A stretch of DNA of 64,000 nt from assembly GCF_000308575.1 (NCBI RefSeq), contig NZ_BAFZ01000042.1, forward strand, positions 16,702 to 80,701, written 5' to 3'. Position 1 is the first letter of the stretch. Every line of letters begins with the position of its first letter. Positions 49,219 to 57,874 of the stretch are shown piece after piece. The position numbers and the translations under genes were made by a program. Under the pieces are notes generated by a model that saw only the letters and a program-made list of their open reading frames with translations, was not told the origin of the DNA and ran no database searches. This DNA is from Nocardia exalbida NBRC 100660. GTDB lineage: Bacteria > Actinomycetota > Actinomycetes > Mycobacteriales > Mycobacteriaceae.

Positions 49219-50838
49219 CTATCGCCCGCTCAGCCAGGTGTCGAAGAACTGCAATCGCGCCGAGGCTTCGAACTTCAGGTCCTGCGTGTTCGCCGCCGCT
49301 CCGATCGCCTGGGACAGCTCGACGGTCGGGATCAGCAGGCCCGCCTCGAGCACCTGCTGCTGCGCGGTGTGGATGAGCCCGTTGCGCACCGTGGTGTCCA
49401 CGGTGGCGACCTGCCCGTTCAGCGCGTCGTCCAGCGGCGGGATGGGGCCGCGCCCATTGAGGTTGCGCCCGTCGAGACCGAAGGAGGTGCGCAGGATGTC
49501 GCCATCGGCGCGGGTGGTGTTGCCGTAGAAGGTGTCGAAGTCCTTGCTGTTCTGCCGCGCCGTGGTCTCCGCCACCGACACCAGGTCCAGCTTCAGTTCG
49601 ACGCCGACCTGCCGCAGTTGCTGCTGCACCAGTTCGAGGATCGCCTGGTTGCCCGCGAACACCTGGCTGAAGAGCACCGAGAACGTCAACCGCTCACCGT
49701 TCTTCGCCCGGATGCCGTCCGCGCCGGGCACCCACCCGGCCTGGTCGAGGATGGTGCGCGCCTTCGCCGGGTCGAAGGCCAGCCGTGCCGAGAGGTCGGT
49801 GTAGCCGGGTGTGGTGCTCGCCAGCGCGCTGGTGGCGGGCTTGAACTGCGGGCCGAGCACGGTGTCCACCAATTGCTTGCGATCGATCGCGGGCAGCAGT
49901 GCCTGGCGCACCGCCGGATCGCGCAGCGGTCCGCGTGTGACGTGGGGCTGCAGGCCGAACGGCACACCCGGGTTGGCGGTGCTGAGCACCCGGCCGCCCG
50001 CCGCCTCGATCTGCGGCGCGTCCTGCGGCAACGCGTCGCTGATCGCGTCCAGCTGCCCGGAGGCGAGACTGCCGGTGCGCACGCCGGATTCGGGCACCAC
50101 GGTGAACTCGATCTTGTCCAGGTAGGCCTCGCCGCGATGGGCGAACACCGCCGAACCCCAGTGGTAGCCGCTGCGCTTGGCCAGCGTCACCGCGGCGTCC
50201 TGGCGGTAGGCCGTGTAGGTGAACGGCCCGCTGCCGACGTTGTCGCCGAGGCAGCGCTGCTCGGCGGGCTTCGCCGTGGTCACGTCGGCCAGGATGCCGA
50301 GCTGGGCGGTCGAGGCCGCCTGCAGGAATTGGGCGTTGGGCTTGCTGAACTCGACCCGGGCGGTGAGCCGGTCGACGGCCGTGGTGCCTACGTAGCCGGT
50401 GAGGTAGCTGCTGCCCAGCGGCGCCTTGCCCGAGCCGAGCCGCACGACCGAATCGAACGTGTTGCGCACCGAGTCGGCGGTGAGCGGCGTGCCGTCGCTG
50501 AAGGTGACGCCGTCGGTGAGGTGGAAGGTGAAGACCTTCGCGTCGGGGCTCGCTTCCCAGCTCTGCGCCAGCCACGGCTTCAGCTCGCCGGTGGCCGGAT
50601 CCTGGTCGGTCAGCGAATCCACGATCTGCCGGGTCACGTACAGCGTCTGGTTGGTGCCCGCCTGGGCTGGGTCCGAGCAGGTCGGCGCCTGGGACAGGCC
50701 GTAGCGCAGGGTGCCGCCCGGCCGGGGCGGACCCGCGTCGCCGCCGGGTGCGGCCGAATCACTGCCGCAGGCGGCCACGGTGGTGGCGGCGGCGAGCGCG
50801 CCGGCCAGCGCGGCGATTCGGTGACGGGTTCGGATCAC
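49219..50838 (-). CDS. Family 5 (peptide/nickel) ABC substrate-binding lipoprotein
   Basis: 539 aa with a lipobox (TTVAACGSDS). PRPGGTLRYGLSQAPTCSDP, LAQSWEASPDAKVFTFHL and GVTFSDGTPLTADSVRNTFD are the SBP_bac_5 hallmarks. Ligands in this family range from peptides to opines, glutathione-like molecules and metals. GTG start overlaps the stop of a 37-codon frame upstream (GTGA). Confidence 0.93.
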   Translation of the reverse strand: MIRTRHRIAALAGALAAATTVAACGSDSAAPGGDAGPPRPGGTLRYGLSQAPTCSDPAQAGTNQTLYVTRQIVDSLTDQDPATGELKPWLAQSWEASPDAKVFTFHLTDGVTFSDGTPLTADSVRNTFDSVVRLGSGKAPLGSSYLTGYVGTTAVDRLTARVEFSKPNAQFLQAASTAQLGILADVTTAKPAEQRCLGDNVGSGPFTYTAYRQDAAVTLAKRSGYHWGSAVFAHRGEAYLDKIEFTVVPESGVRTGSLASGQLDAISDALPQDAPQIEAAGGRVLSTANPGVPFGLQPHVTRGPLRDPAVRQALLPAIDRKQLVDTVLGPQFKPATSALASTTPGYTDLSARLAFDPAKARTILDQAGWVPGADGIRAKNGERLTFSVLFSQVFAGNQAILELVQQQLRQVGVELKLDLVSVAETTARQNSKDFDTFYGNTTRADGDILRTSFGLDGRNLNGRGPIPPLDDALNGQVATVDTTVRNGLIHTAQQQVLEAGLLIPTVELSQAIGAAANTQDLKFEASARLQFFDTWLSGR

Positions 50839-50948
50839 GAGGCGACTCCAGATACTTCGGTGCGGGCGAGCTGCTCGCCCTGCTGGGGAAAGGCGTCGGC
50901 GACACCGGTCGCCGACGGTCGGCTGGGCATACGGCGGCGGTGCGTCAT
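50835..50948 (-). CDS. Possible 37-residue small protein between two binding-protein genes
   Basis: An ATG five bases after the amino-acid binding-protein stop opens a 37-codon frame (MTHRRRMPSRPSATGVADAF...) whose TGA overlaps the GTG of the next gene. The exact fit between two genes and the coupling pattern used throughout this operon argue for translation, perhaps only as a coupling device. No homology is known to me. Confidence 0.35.
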   Translation of the reverse strand: MTHRRRMPSRPSATGVADAFPQQGEQLARTEVSGVAS

Positions 50949-50952
50949 CTGC

Positions 50953-51927
50953 TCAGCGCTTCTTCGGCAGGCCGGGTGGGTTGATTCGCGATTCGGTGAC
51001 CGCCTCGCTGCGCAGCCCCCAGCGGTCGATCACCTGCTGGTAGGCGCCGTGCTCGATGGCGTAGGCCAGCGCGTGCTGCACGGCGGTGATCAGCCCGCTG
51101 TCCTTCTTGGTGAGCACCGCGATCTCGCCTTGCAGCGCCTCGCCCGCACCGGAGAAGGTGCCCGCGATCCTGGTCTGCTTCGCGGTGGCCGCGTGGTAGA
51201 TCGCGGTCGGGTTGGGGCCGAGGTAGCCGTCCAGCCGCTGCGAGGCCAGCGCCAGGTAGTAGTCGGTGACCTGCTGGAAGTAGGCGATATCGATCGGCGG
51301 CAGCCCTTCGGCCCGGTTCTGCTCGTTCCACTTGACCAGCAACTGCTCCTGGTTGGTTCCGCTGCCGACGCCGATCCGTCTGCCCGCCAGGCTCGTGCGG
51401 TCGGTGTATTCGAGCTTGCTCTGGATCGGCACCTCCAGCGCGACGTTGTCCTTGCGGTAGGTCGCGAAGTCGTACTTCTCCTTGCGTTCCTCGGTGACGG
51501 TGACATTGGAGATGAACGCGTCCACCTCACCGGAGTCCACCCGGACGAAGTTCTGCGACCAGTCCGCCACCTGCGCGTCGAGTTTCAGGCCGAGGATGTC
51601 GGCGATCAGTGCGGCGAAGTCGACTTCTGAGCCGACCACCGTCTTGTCGTCGGTGGCGTAGAACCGCAGCGGCGGCGCGGCGCCGGACGCGCCGGTCACC
51701 ACCAGCGTGCCGCGATCGCGAATCGCCTGCGGCACTTCGGCGGCGATCGCATCGACCTTCGCGGTCCGGACGCGACCGGACTGGGTAGGGGAGAGGTCGA
51801 AGGTGATCGAACCGGCGGGCTGCGCGGCGGTGTCCGCCTCGGGTTCGGTGCAGCCGGTGGCCAGCAGCACGACCGCGGTCGCGGCGGCGGTGACCAGGGC
51901 GGAGAACTTCATCGGATACCTGTTCAT
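50953..51927 (-). CDS. Amino-acid-type ABC substrate-binding lipoprotein
   Basis: 324 aa, family 3 binding protein. Lipobox LLATGCTEPE; then GTLVVTGASGAAPPLRFY, VGSEVDFAALIADILGLKLD and VDAFISNVTVTEERKEKYDF, the standard order for polar amino acid binding proteins. The ATG at 51927 touches the ATPase stop (TGATG); an ATG five codons later is possible. The atypical ligand loop leaves the substrate open. Confidence 0.92.
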   Translation of the reverse strand: MNRYPMKFSALVTAAATAVVLLATGCTEPEADTAAQPAGSITFDLSPTQSGRVRTAKVDAIAAEVPQAIRDRGTLVVTGASGAAPPLRFYATDDKTVVGSEVDFAALIADILGLKLDAQVADWSQNFVRVDSGEVDAFISNVTVTEERKEKYDFATYRKDNVALEVPIQSKLEYTDRTSLAGRRIGVGSGTNQEQLLVKWNEQNRAEGLPPIDIAYFQQVTDYYLALASQRLDGYLGPNPTAIYHAATAKQTRIAGTFSGAGEALQGEIAVLTKKDSGLITAVQHALAYAIEHGAYQQVIDRWGLRSEAVTESRINPPGLPKKR

Positions 51928-52694
51928 CAGCGGACTCGGGAAAGGAAGGCGCGGGTGCGCGGGTGTTCGGGATGGTCGAGCACGGCCGAGGGCGGGCCCT
52001 GCTCGACGATGACGCCCTCGTCGAGGAACACCACGGTGTCGGCCACCTCACGGGCGAAACCGATTTCGTGCGTGACGATCACCAGTGCGGTGCCGCCGTG
52101 CGCGAGATCGCGGATCACGTCGAGCACCTCGCCGACCAGTTCCGGGTCCAGTGCGGAGGTGGGTTCGTCGAACAGGATCACGCGCGGCCGCAGCGCCAGC
52201 GCCCGCGCGATCGCCACCCGCTGCTGCTGCCCGCCCGACAACCGGCGCGGATACGCGTCGGCCAGCTGTCCGATGCCGACCCGCTCCAGCAGCCGGTGCG
52301 CCTCGCGCTCGACCTCCGTCCGGTCGCGTCGCTGCGCGGAAAGCGGTGCGAGCGTGACGTTCTCGAGCACCGTCAGGTGGGGGAACAGATTGAACTGCTG
52401 GAAGACGAAGCCGATCCGCGAGCGCTGTTTGCGCACTTCGCGGTCGGGCAGCGCGTGCAGGCGGTCGCGGCGCAGCCGATAGCCGATCAGCTCGCCGTCG
52501 ATGCGCACGGTGCCCGCGTCCAGCGACTCCAGGTGGTTCACCACGCGCAGCAGGGTCGACTTGCCCGAACCGGACGGACCGATCACGGTGACCACTTCGC
52601 CGGAGCGCACGGTGAGATCGATGCCTTGCAGCACCGGATGCGCGCCGAAGGATTTCCGGACGCCGCGGACCTCCACGGCGGGGGCCGCGCTCAT
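51927..52694 (-). CDS. Amino-acid ABC transporter ATPase (GlnQ/HisP-like)
   Basis: 255 aa with Walker A GPSGSGKSTLLRVVN, Q-loop FVFQQFNLFPHLTV, signature RRLSGGQQQRVAIARAL and Walker [15 protein letters not shown]. Polar amino acid uptake family. ATG overlaps the permease stop (ATGA). Confidence 0.95.
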   Translation of the reverse strand: MSAAPAVEVRGVRKSFGAHPVLQGIDLTVRSGEVVTVIGPSGSGKSTLLRVVNHLESLDAGTVRIDGELIGYRLRRDRLHALPDREVRKQRSRIGFVFQQFNLFPHLTVLENVTLAPLSAQRRDRTEVEREAHRLLERVGIGQLADAYPRRLSGGQQQRVAIARALALRPRVILFDEPTSALDPELVGEVLDVIRDLAHGGTALVIVTHEIGFAREVADTVVFLDEGVIVEQGPPSAVLDHPEHPRTRAFLSRVR

Positions 52695-53698
52695 CGGGTC
52701 GCTCCGCGCGGTGCGGCGGGACCGGCCTCCGCGACCTCGCGCAGCTTCTGCCAGGCGCGTCGCAGCGGTGTCGGCGGCGGCGTGCGGTGCGCGCCCTTGG
52801 CGTAGTGGCGTTCGATGTAGTACTGCGCCACCGACAGCACGGTGGTGAGCACGATGTACCAGACCGTCGCGACCATCAGCAGCGGCACCACCCGCCCGTT
52901 GCGCCCGTAGATGACCTGGACCTGGTAGAACAGCTCGGCGATCGCCATCACCGACACGATCGAGGTGCCCTTGAACAGGCTGATCACCTCGTTGGTCGCG
53001 TTCGGCAGGATCGAGCGCATGGCCTGCGGCGCCACCACCGTGCGGAACTGCCGCAGCCGTGGGATCCCCAGCGCGGCGGCGGCTTCCAGCTGACCGGCGT
53101 CCACCGCGATGAACCCGGCCCGGATGATCTCGGCCGAATACGCCGCCTGATGCAGGGCCAAGCCGATCACGGCAGCGGTGAAACCACTGATCACCCCGTT
53201 CACCTCGAAGGTGAACAGCGCGGGCCCGAACGGGATGCCGATCGAGACGGTCCGGTACAGGTAGGCGATGTTGAACCAGAACAGCAGCTGCACGATCAGC
53301 GGGATCGAACGGAACCCCCAGATGTAGACCCACGAGATCACCCGCAGCACCGGATTGTTCGACAGCCGGGCGACCGCGAGCGCGGTGCCGAGCAGAAAGC
53401 CCAGCGCCGTGCCCCATACGGTCAGCTCCACGGTGACCCGCAACGCCGACAGCACCGATTTCGCGGTGATGTACTGCGCGAACGTCGGCCAGTCCCACCC
53501 GGGGTTGGTGGCCAGCCCGTGCACGAACTGGGCGAGCAGGATCAGCGCGACGGCACTGACCACCCAGCGCCAGGGGTGCCGGGTCTTGGCCACGGTCGGC
53601 GGCGTGCCGGACTCGGCGGCGTCCGGCGCGGGGACGGGTGTGCCGGTCGGGTCCGGTTCGCGCGCCGGGGCGGTCGCGGGTGCGGTGGACGCACTCAT
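52691..53698 (-). CDS. Amino-acid ABC transporter permease (HisM/TcyL-like)
   Basis: 335 aa; a proline/alanine-rich cytoplasmic N-terminus then about six helices. LRVTVELTVWGTALGFLLGT and the EAA loop EAAAALGIPRLRQFRTVVAP are typical. It is the first gene of the minus-strand operon that ends at 40689. GAGGA lies six bases before the ATG at 53698. Confidence 0.95.
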   Translation of the reverse strand: MSASTAPATAPAREPDPTGTPVPAPDAAESGTPPTVAKTRHPWRWVVSAVALILLAQFVHGLATNPGWDWPTFAQYITAKSVLSALRVTVELTVWGTALGFLLGTALAVARLSNNPVLRVISWVYIWGFRSIPLIVQLLFWFNIAYLYRTVSIGIPFGPALFTFEVNGVISGFTAAVIGLALHQAAYSAEIIRAGFIAVDAGQLEAAAALGIPRLRQFRTVVAPQAMRSILPNATNEVISLFKGTSIVSVMAIAELFYQVQVIYGRNGRVVPLLMVATVWYIVLTTVLSVAQYYIERHYAKGAHRTPPPTPLRRAWQKLREVAEAGPAAPRGATR

Positions 53699-53717
53699 GA
53701 CGGGTCCTCGATCATCA
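53697..53717 (-). promoter_or_regulatory. Possible six-codon upstream frame at the operon start
   Basis: An ATG at 53717, preceded by GGAGGAACC, opens a frame M-I-E-D-P-S whose TGA overlaps the permease ATG. It could tune initiation; the evidence is only its position and ribosome site. Confidence 0.25.
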
Positions 53718-53827
53718 CTTCGGTTCCTCCATCGGTCCCGGCGGAAGCACCCGCACCCGGTGGCCGGGGGGTTGCTGCGACGTCGACGAGCCAGGTCTCT
53801 CGGTCGCTCTGGATGGTTGGCGCCGAC

Positions 53828-53850
53828 CCCCTGTCAACCGATGTCAGGGG
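53828..53850 (-). promoter_or_regulatory. Inverted repeat with embedded TTGACA upstream of the operon
   Basis: CCCCTG and CAGGGG flank an 11-base centre, with TGTCA repeated inside. On the minus strand the element includes TTGACA, a -35-like hexamer, about 130 bases before the first operon gene. No convincing -10 follows, so operator or activator-site status is inference. Confidence 0.35.
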
Positions 53851-54190
53851 CGAGCCGAATCATGATGCCCAGCAAGGGAAGGCTGGAACAAGGGAAGTAA
53901 TCAGCGTGAGCGTAGACCTTGTCCACGCCAGTTGATCGGGTCTTTGTAGTAACCAGGCGTGCGCTGCTTCGCCGATGGGCGGTGCGAACCTGTCGCGTCG
54001 TCGCGGAGGGGCGTCCAGCGCCGGACGACGGCGGTCCGATGCAGCATACGGGTATGGCCAGCGCTGGGGAACGCGGGTCGGCCACGCGGAAGCCTGTTTC
54101 GGGCAAATGAGACTCGCCGCGAAATTGCTGTACGCAATCCGTGCTGTTGGAGCCGTTTGCCGGAGTACTGTGCCCCTCGATCGTTCCGCC
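53851..54190. other. Intergenic region between divergent operon and secreted protein gene
   Basis: Beyond the inverted repeat at 53828-53850 I see no gene with a ribosome site or family resemblance here. It should hold the promoters for both directions. Confidence 0.45.
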
Positions 54191-54204
54191 GATGAGGAGG
54201 TTTC

Positions 54205-54912
54205 GTGATCATTTTGCGTCGTCTGACCCAATTGTCCGCTGTCGCGACCTGTTCGGTCGCCCTCGCGTTTGCCGGGCCGGGTGCCGTGTTCGCGGCTCCG
54301 GATGCCACGATTCCCGCGTTCTCCGATCTCTCCGCGCCGATCGCCGCCCCCGGTGACCTGTTCGGCGCCTACCAAACCGCGCTCGACGCGCTGCGCGCGC
54401 TCGGTATCCAGCCGTTCGCGTACCCGAGTGCGTCGGCGTTCTGCCTCGACAACACCACGGCCGGGCTGGCGCCCGCGGTGGCGGGAGCCATACCCGGGCC
54501 GTGGCCGAAGAACACCGTGCAGCTTCCCGGACTGGACCTCAGCGCCGTCAAGGCCGGGCAAGCCATGTTCACCTTCGTGCCCTACGGCCTCGGGCCGGAC
54601 GGCGCGAACACCGCGGGAATGCAGGTGGCCTGGCTCAATCTGAGCAACGGACGCAGCGGAACGGCCGCCATGGGGCCGCTGGCCGACATCGCCCGCGCGA
54701 TGATCCCCGCGGCCGTTCCCGCGGACCAGCGGCCGGTGGCCGAGCAGGCGATCCGGGACTTCCTCTTCGCGGCCCTCCCCATGGGCGGGGTGCGGGCGGT
54801 CCCGGTGGACACCGGCAAGGGCACCGTTCTCGCCGCGGTGTTCGGCACGGTGCAGAACGGCGCCAAGTCCTGCTTCTTCCTGCCGACGGTCGGAATCACC
54901 GCGGTCCCGTGA
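54205..54912 (+). CDS. Secreted protein of unknown function
   Basis: 235 aa with a signal peptide (cleavage near VFA-APD) and a GAGGAGG ribosome site five bases before the GTG. The mature part contains two Cys (SAFCLDNTT, KSCFFLP) that may form a disulfide between the start and end of the domain, and repeated Gly/Ala-rich loops. The type is common in Nocardia secretomes as I recall, without known function. Confidence 0.75.
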   Translation: MIILRRLTQLSAVATCSVALAFAGPGAVFAAPDATIPAFSDLSAPIAAPGDLFGAYQTALDALRALGIQPFAYPSASAFCLDNTTAGLAPAVAGAIPGPWPKNTVQLPGLDLSAVKAGQAMFTFVPYGLGPDGANTAGMQVAWLNLSNGRSGTAAMGPLADIARAMIPAAVPADQRPVAEQAIRDFLFAALPMGGVRAVPVDTGKGTVLAAVFGTVQNGAKSCFFLPTVGITAVP

Positions 54913-54915
54913 GAT

Positions 54916-56106
54916 TCAGCTGTCGCGGCGCGGCGCCGCTCCTGGGAGCGAACGCCCCTTCCAGTGCGCCGTGCCGCGACGGCGTGCCCGGTGCGAACGC
55001 GCCCACAGCAGCAGATACGCCGCCACCGACACCGGATGCGCGAGGGCGGCAGGCACGTCCGCGCGTCCCAGCGGGCCGCCGGTCTCGGTCGACCGGGCCA
55101 ACAGGCGCCCGGCGACGGCGGCGAGCCAGCCGATCGCGCCCGTCCGGCGGACCGCGCCCCTGCCGAGCACGGCGGCCGCGGGCGGCACCCAATAGGCAAG
55201 GGCCGCAACGAGTCCCACCGCCGCTCCGCCCGTGATCGTGCCGTCGTAGGCCGACCAGAGCCAGCGGGTGTAGCCCGCGTCCAAGTCGGCGGCGCCGCGA
55301 TACATCCTGGTGCGGGCCAGCTCTCCGGCGGCCACCAGAGCGGTGGCGTGACCGGCTCGCCGCAGCGTACGGGCGATGTCGAGGTCCTCGGTGACGCTCC
55401 CCGCCACGGCCGTGTGGCCGCCGACCGCGCGGTAGGCGGCGTTGTCGAACACGAGGAACTGGCCGCAGGCCACCGCCGTGGAGGGCCGCAGGCTCCGGTC
55501 GGCCACCGCGATCGGCAGCGTCGAGGCCCACGACCAGCACAGCAGAGGCTGCACCACGGCTTCCGCCACGGAATCGGCCACTTGCAGGGGCCAGGGCGAG
55601 ACCAGCGCGGCCGCGCGCGTGCGCAGCGCGCCGACCGCCGCGGCGACCGCTGTGGGGGCCAGCCGCACGTCGGCGTCCAGGAAGATCAGCACCGGCGTCG
55701 ACACCTCCTCCGCAAGCCGGACACAGGCGGCGGCCTTTCCGGTCCAGCCGGCGACCGGATCCGACTCGGTGCGCAGCAGGGTGAAACGCGGGTCGTCGCC
55801 GATCGCCGCCAGGGCGGCGGCGCCGGTGTCGTCGGTGGACGCGTCATCGAGGATGCGCACCGCGAGGCGCGGTACGCCGACCTGCGCGCGCAGGTCACCG
55901 ATCAGGGCGGGTAGCCGGTCGGCCTCGTTGCGCGCGGGAACGCAGACGGTGACGGGTTCGATCACCGTCGTCGGGGCATTCGTCAACCTCTGCACGGTGA
56001 TGCGGTTGTATAGCGCGATGCCCGCGCCGAGCGCCGCCACCGCGGTGGCGAAGATCGGCAGGATCGAGTTCGCGCGCAACGTCTTCGGCAGGTCGGCACT
56101 CACCAT
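54916..56106 (-). CDS. GT2 family glycosyltransferase, probably carotenoid pathway
   Basis: 396 aa. An N-terminal membrane helix, then a GT-A domain: VTVCVPARNEADRLPALIGD, ILDDASTDDTG, LIFLDADVRLAP (DxD) and VTEDLDIARTLRRAGHA, followed by C-terminal membrane segments. It resembles CruG/CrtQ-type enzymes that glycosylate hydroxylated carotenoids; the nearby cruF-like and crtO-like genes support this. A TAGCGT box ends 7 bases before the ATG at 56106, so it may have its own leaderless promoter. Confidence 0.8.
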   Translation of the reverse strand: MVSADLPKTLRANSILPIFATAVAALGAGIALYNRITVQRLTNAPTTVIEPVTVCVPARNEADRLPALIGDLRAQVGVPRLAVRILDDASTDDTGAAALAAIGDDPRFTLLRTESDPVAGWTGKAAACVRLAEEVSTPVLIFLDADVRLAPTAVAAAVGALRTRAAALVSPWPLQVADSVAEAVVQPLLCWSWASTLPIAVADRSLRPSTAVACGQFLVFDNAAYRAVGGHTAVAGSVTEDLDIARTLRRAGHATALVAAGELARTRMYRGAADLDAGYTRWLWSAYDGTITGGAAVGLVAALAYWVPPAAAVLGRGAVRRTGAIGWLAAVAGRLLARSTETGGPLGRADVPAALAHPVSVAAYLLLWARSHRARRRGTAHWKGRSLPGAAPRRDS

Positions 56107-56141
56107 GTGGGCCACGCTATCCCGGCGCACCGACCTGCCGC

Positions 56142-56924
56142 TCAGCGATTCTGCGTCACCGAGCGCCACCAGCGGCTCAGGGAGAAGCCGACTTCCGGCG
56201 CGCCGGGCGCGGCGGGGTTGCGGTCCATGTACGCCATCGCCGCGACGATGGCGGCCACCGCGAGCGTGATGCCGCCCGCGATGCCCGCCCAGCCCGCGAA
56301 CGAGCGGGTGTTCGGGTCGGCGTAGCTGACCTCGGCCTGCGGCCTGGTCACTTCGCCGGGCGGCAGTTTCCAGGAGACGACGTTGTCGCCCTCGCGGCTG
56401 CCGTTGGTCTTGGCGACGCGGGCCGGGAATGCGATGGTCAACTGCACGTCCGAGCCGTGCGGCGGCAGCGATTTCAGATCGACCCGCCCGCTCAGGCTGA
56501 CCAGGTCGCCGGTGCGCTGGAACTGCAACTGGAACATGCCCTGGGTCTGCTCGGACAGCTGGCCGAGCTGCTGCACATCACCGAAGGACAGGTCCTCGAA
56601 GAACACCTGGCTGCCGGTGTAGCCGTCCTGGGCGTACGGCTCCACCCGTAACTTGGCCGCCAGCGTCTCGGGCGCCTTCAGCTGCGGGCCCTTGTCCCCG
56701 GCGTCGGCGGGCACCACGGCGGCGACGATCCGGCCGGACACCCGGTCGTTGGACGAGACCCCCATCGAGACCTGCACCCGCAGGCAGCCCGCGAGCATCG
56801 GCACCAGCATCGCCGCGAGCAGGACCACCGACGCGACACGCACGCCGCGGCGTGGGGCCCGCCGCCGCGGGAGGTCCGGGGCATCGGGCTTCGTGATGAC
56901 GGGACTCGGCTGCACGGGTGACAT
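56142..56924 (-). CDS. lppM: LppM-like lipoprotein
   Basis: 260 aa. A membrane segment ending in the lipobox MLAGCLRVQ, a beta-rich ectodomain (VFFEDLSFGDVQQLGQLSEQ; SDVQLTIAFPARVAKTNG), and a C-terminal membrane helix (AGIAGGITLAVAAIVAAMAY). LppM (Rv2171) has been reported to have a lipid-binding domain for PIM-type mannolipids and to affect phagosome control. Here it is embedded between two carotenoid-type genes. Confidence 0.85.
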   Translation of the reverse strand: MSPVQPSPVITKPDAPDLPRRRAPRRGVRVASVVLLAAMLVPMLAGCLRVQVSMGVSSNDRVSGRIVAAVVPADAGDKGPQLKAPETLAAKLRVEPYAQDGYTGSQVFFEDLSFGDVQQLGQLSEQTQGMFQLQFQRTGDLVSLSGRVDLKSLPPHGSDVQLTIAFPARVAKTNGSREGDNVVSWKLPPGEVTRPQAEVSYADPNTRSFAGWAGIAGGITLAVAAIVAAMAYMDRNPAAPGAPEVGFSLSRWWRSVTQNR

Positions 56925-57004
56925 CGTGCCAGGCCTGCCGCCCGGAATGAAACGCGCCAGTCGCAGCGCGCGTCGGCGCGCCCGGCGCGGGACGCGGCGG
57001 CGGG

Positions 57005-57874
57005 TCAGCGGCGCGCGCGAGCCAGGGCGACCAGCAGGGGAACGCCCAGCAGACCCATACCGGCGAGGCCGTATCCCGCCGAGGAGGGAAGGTCGAGGAA
57101 CACCGCGTGGGCCAGCGCCGACCCGAGCCAGGTCCACAGGAACAAGGCCACCGGAACGGTGAGCGCGATCGCGCGGCCGTGCGATCGCGGCGTCGGCACC
57201 GGATCCGGCGCCGCCCGCTCCCAGACCGCGAGCACCGCGGCCATCACGAACGCCACGCCGAACCAGCCCAGGTAATTCGTCAGCGGAATCCAGTCGAGGC
57301 CGGGCAGTCCGGAATGGATGTCACACCAGGTCCACTGCCCGTCGGCCACCATCTGCGGATCGAGGAACAGGTCCCAGCCCACCGCGCCGACCGCCGTCCA
57401 GCCGATCCGGGCGATCGTGCGCCGCGACAGCATCCCGGCCACCACCCACACCGGATACATCCCGCCGGTCCACGCCAGCGGGACGATCAACGGCACCTCG
57501 AGCAAGGCCGGCCCGAGCCGGTCGGTCGCGTACTCGTAGCAGCCGAACGGGATGCCGGTCGCGGTGCCGATCACCTCCGCCGTGAGCCCGATGCCGGAGA
57601 CGATGGTCAGAAAGCCGACGGCATAGCGCGATCCCCTGGTCGCCGTCGCGTGCGCCAGCGCGGCGCCGGTGGACAGCAGTACGACCGCGACGGTGATGCG
57701 GTCGCGCCCACCGCCCGTGGTCAGCGGATATCCGATCTGCGCGACGATCGTCAGCGCCACGAGGACGAGGGGCAGCAGAAAACTCGCCGAGCGATAGCCG
57801 GACGGCAGGCCCGTGGCGTGCTCGGGCGCGGTGGGTTCCGCCGGGACAGGCGGCGGATCGCCCGAGTCCGTCAT
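57005..57874 (-). CDS. cruF: Carotenoid 1,2-hydratase-like membrane protein (CruF family)
   Basis: 289 aa with about eight helices. GIPFGCYEYATDRLGPALLEVP and GAVGWDLFLDPQMVADGQWTW are signatures of the CruF/DUF422 family, which hydrates the psi end of carotenoids. Its ATG overlaps the crtO-like stop (ATGA). It would produce the hydroxyl used by a glycosyltransferase. Confidence 0.85.
   Translation of the reverse strand: MTDSGDPPPVPAEPTAPEHATGLPSGYRSASFLLPLVLVALTIVAQIGYPLTTGGGRDRITVAVVLLSTGAALAHATATRGSRYAVGFLTIVSGIGLTAEVIGTATGIPFGCYEYATDRLGPALLEVPLIVPLAWTGGMYPVWVVAGMLSRRTIARIGWTAVGAVGWDLFLDPQMVADGQWTWCDIHSGLPGLDWIPLTNYLGWFGVAFVMAAVLAVWERAAPDPVPTPRSHGRAIALTVPVALFLWTWLGSALAHAVFLDLPSSAGYGLAGMGLLGVPLLVALARARR

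Noticed and set aside
49369..51630. Plus-strand open frame of about 750 codons
   Set aside because: It is the reverse shadow of two well-supported ABC binding-protein genes.
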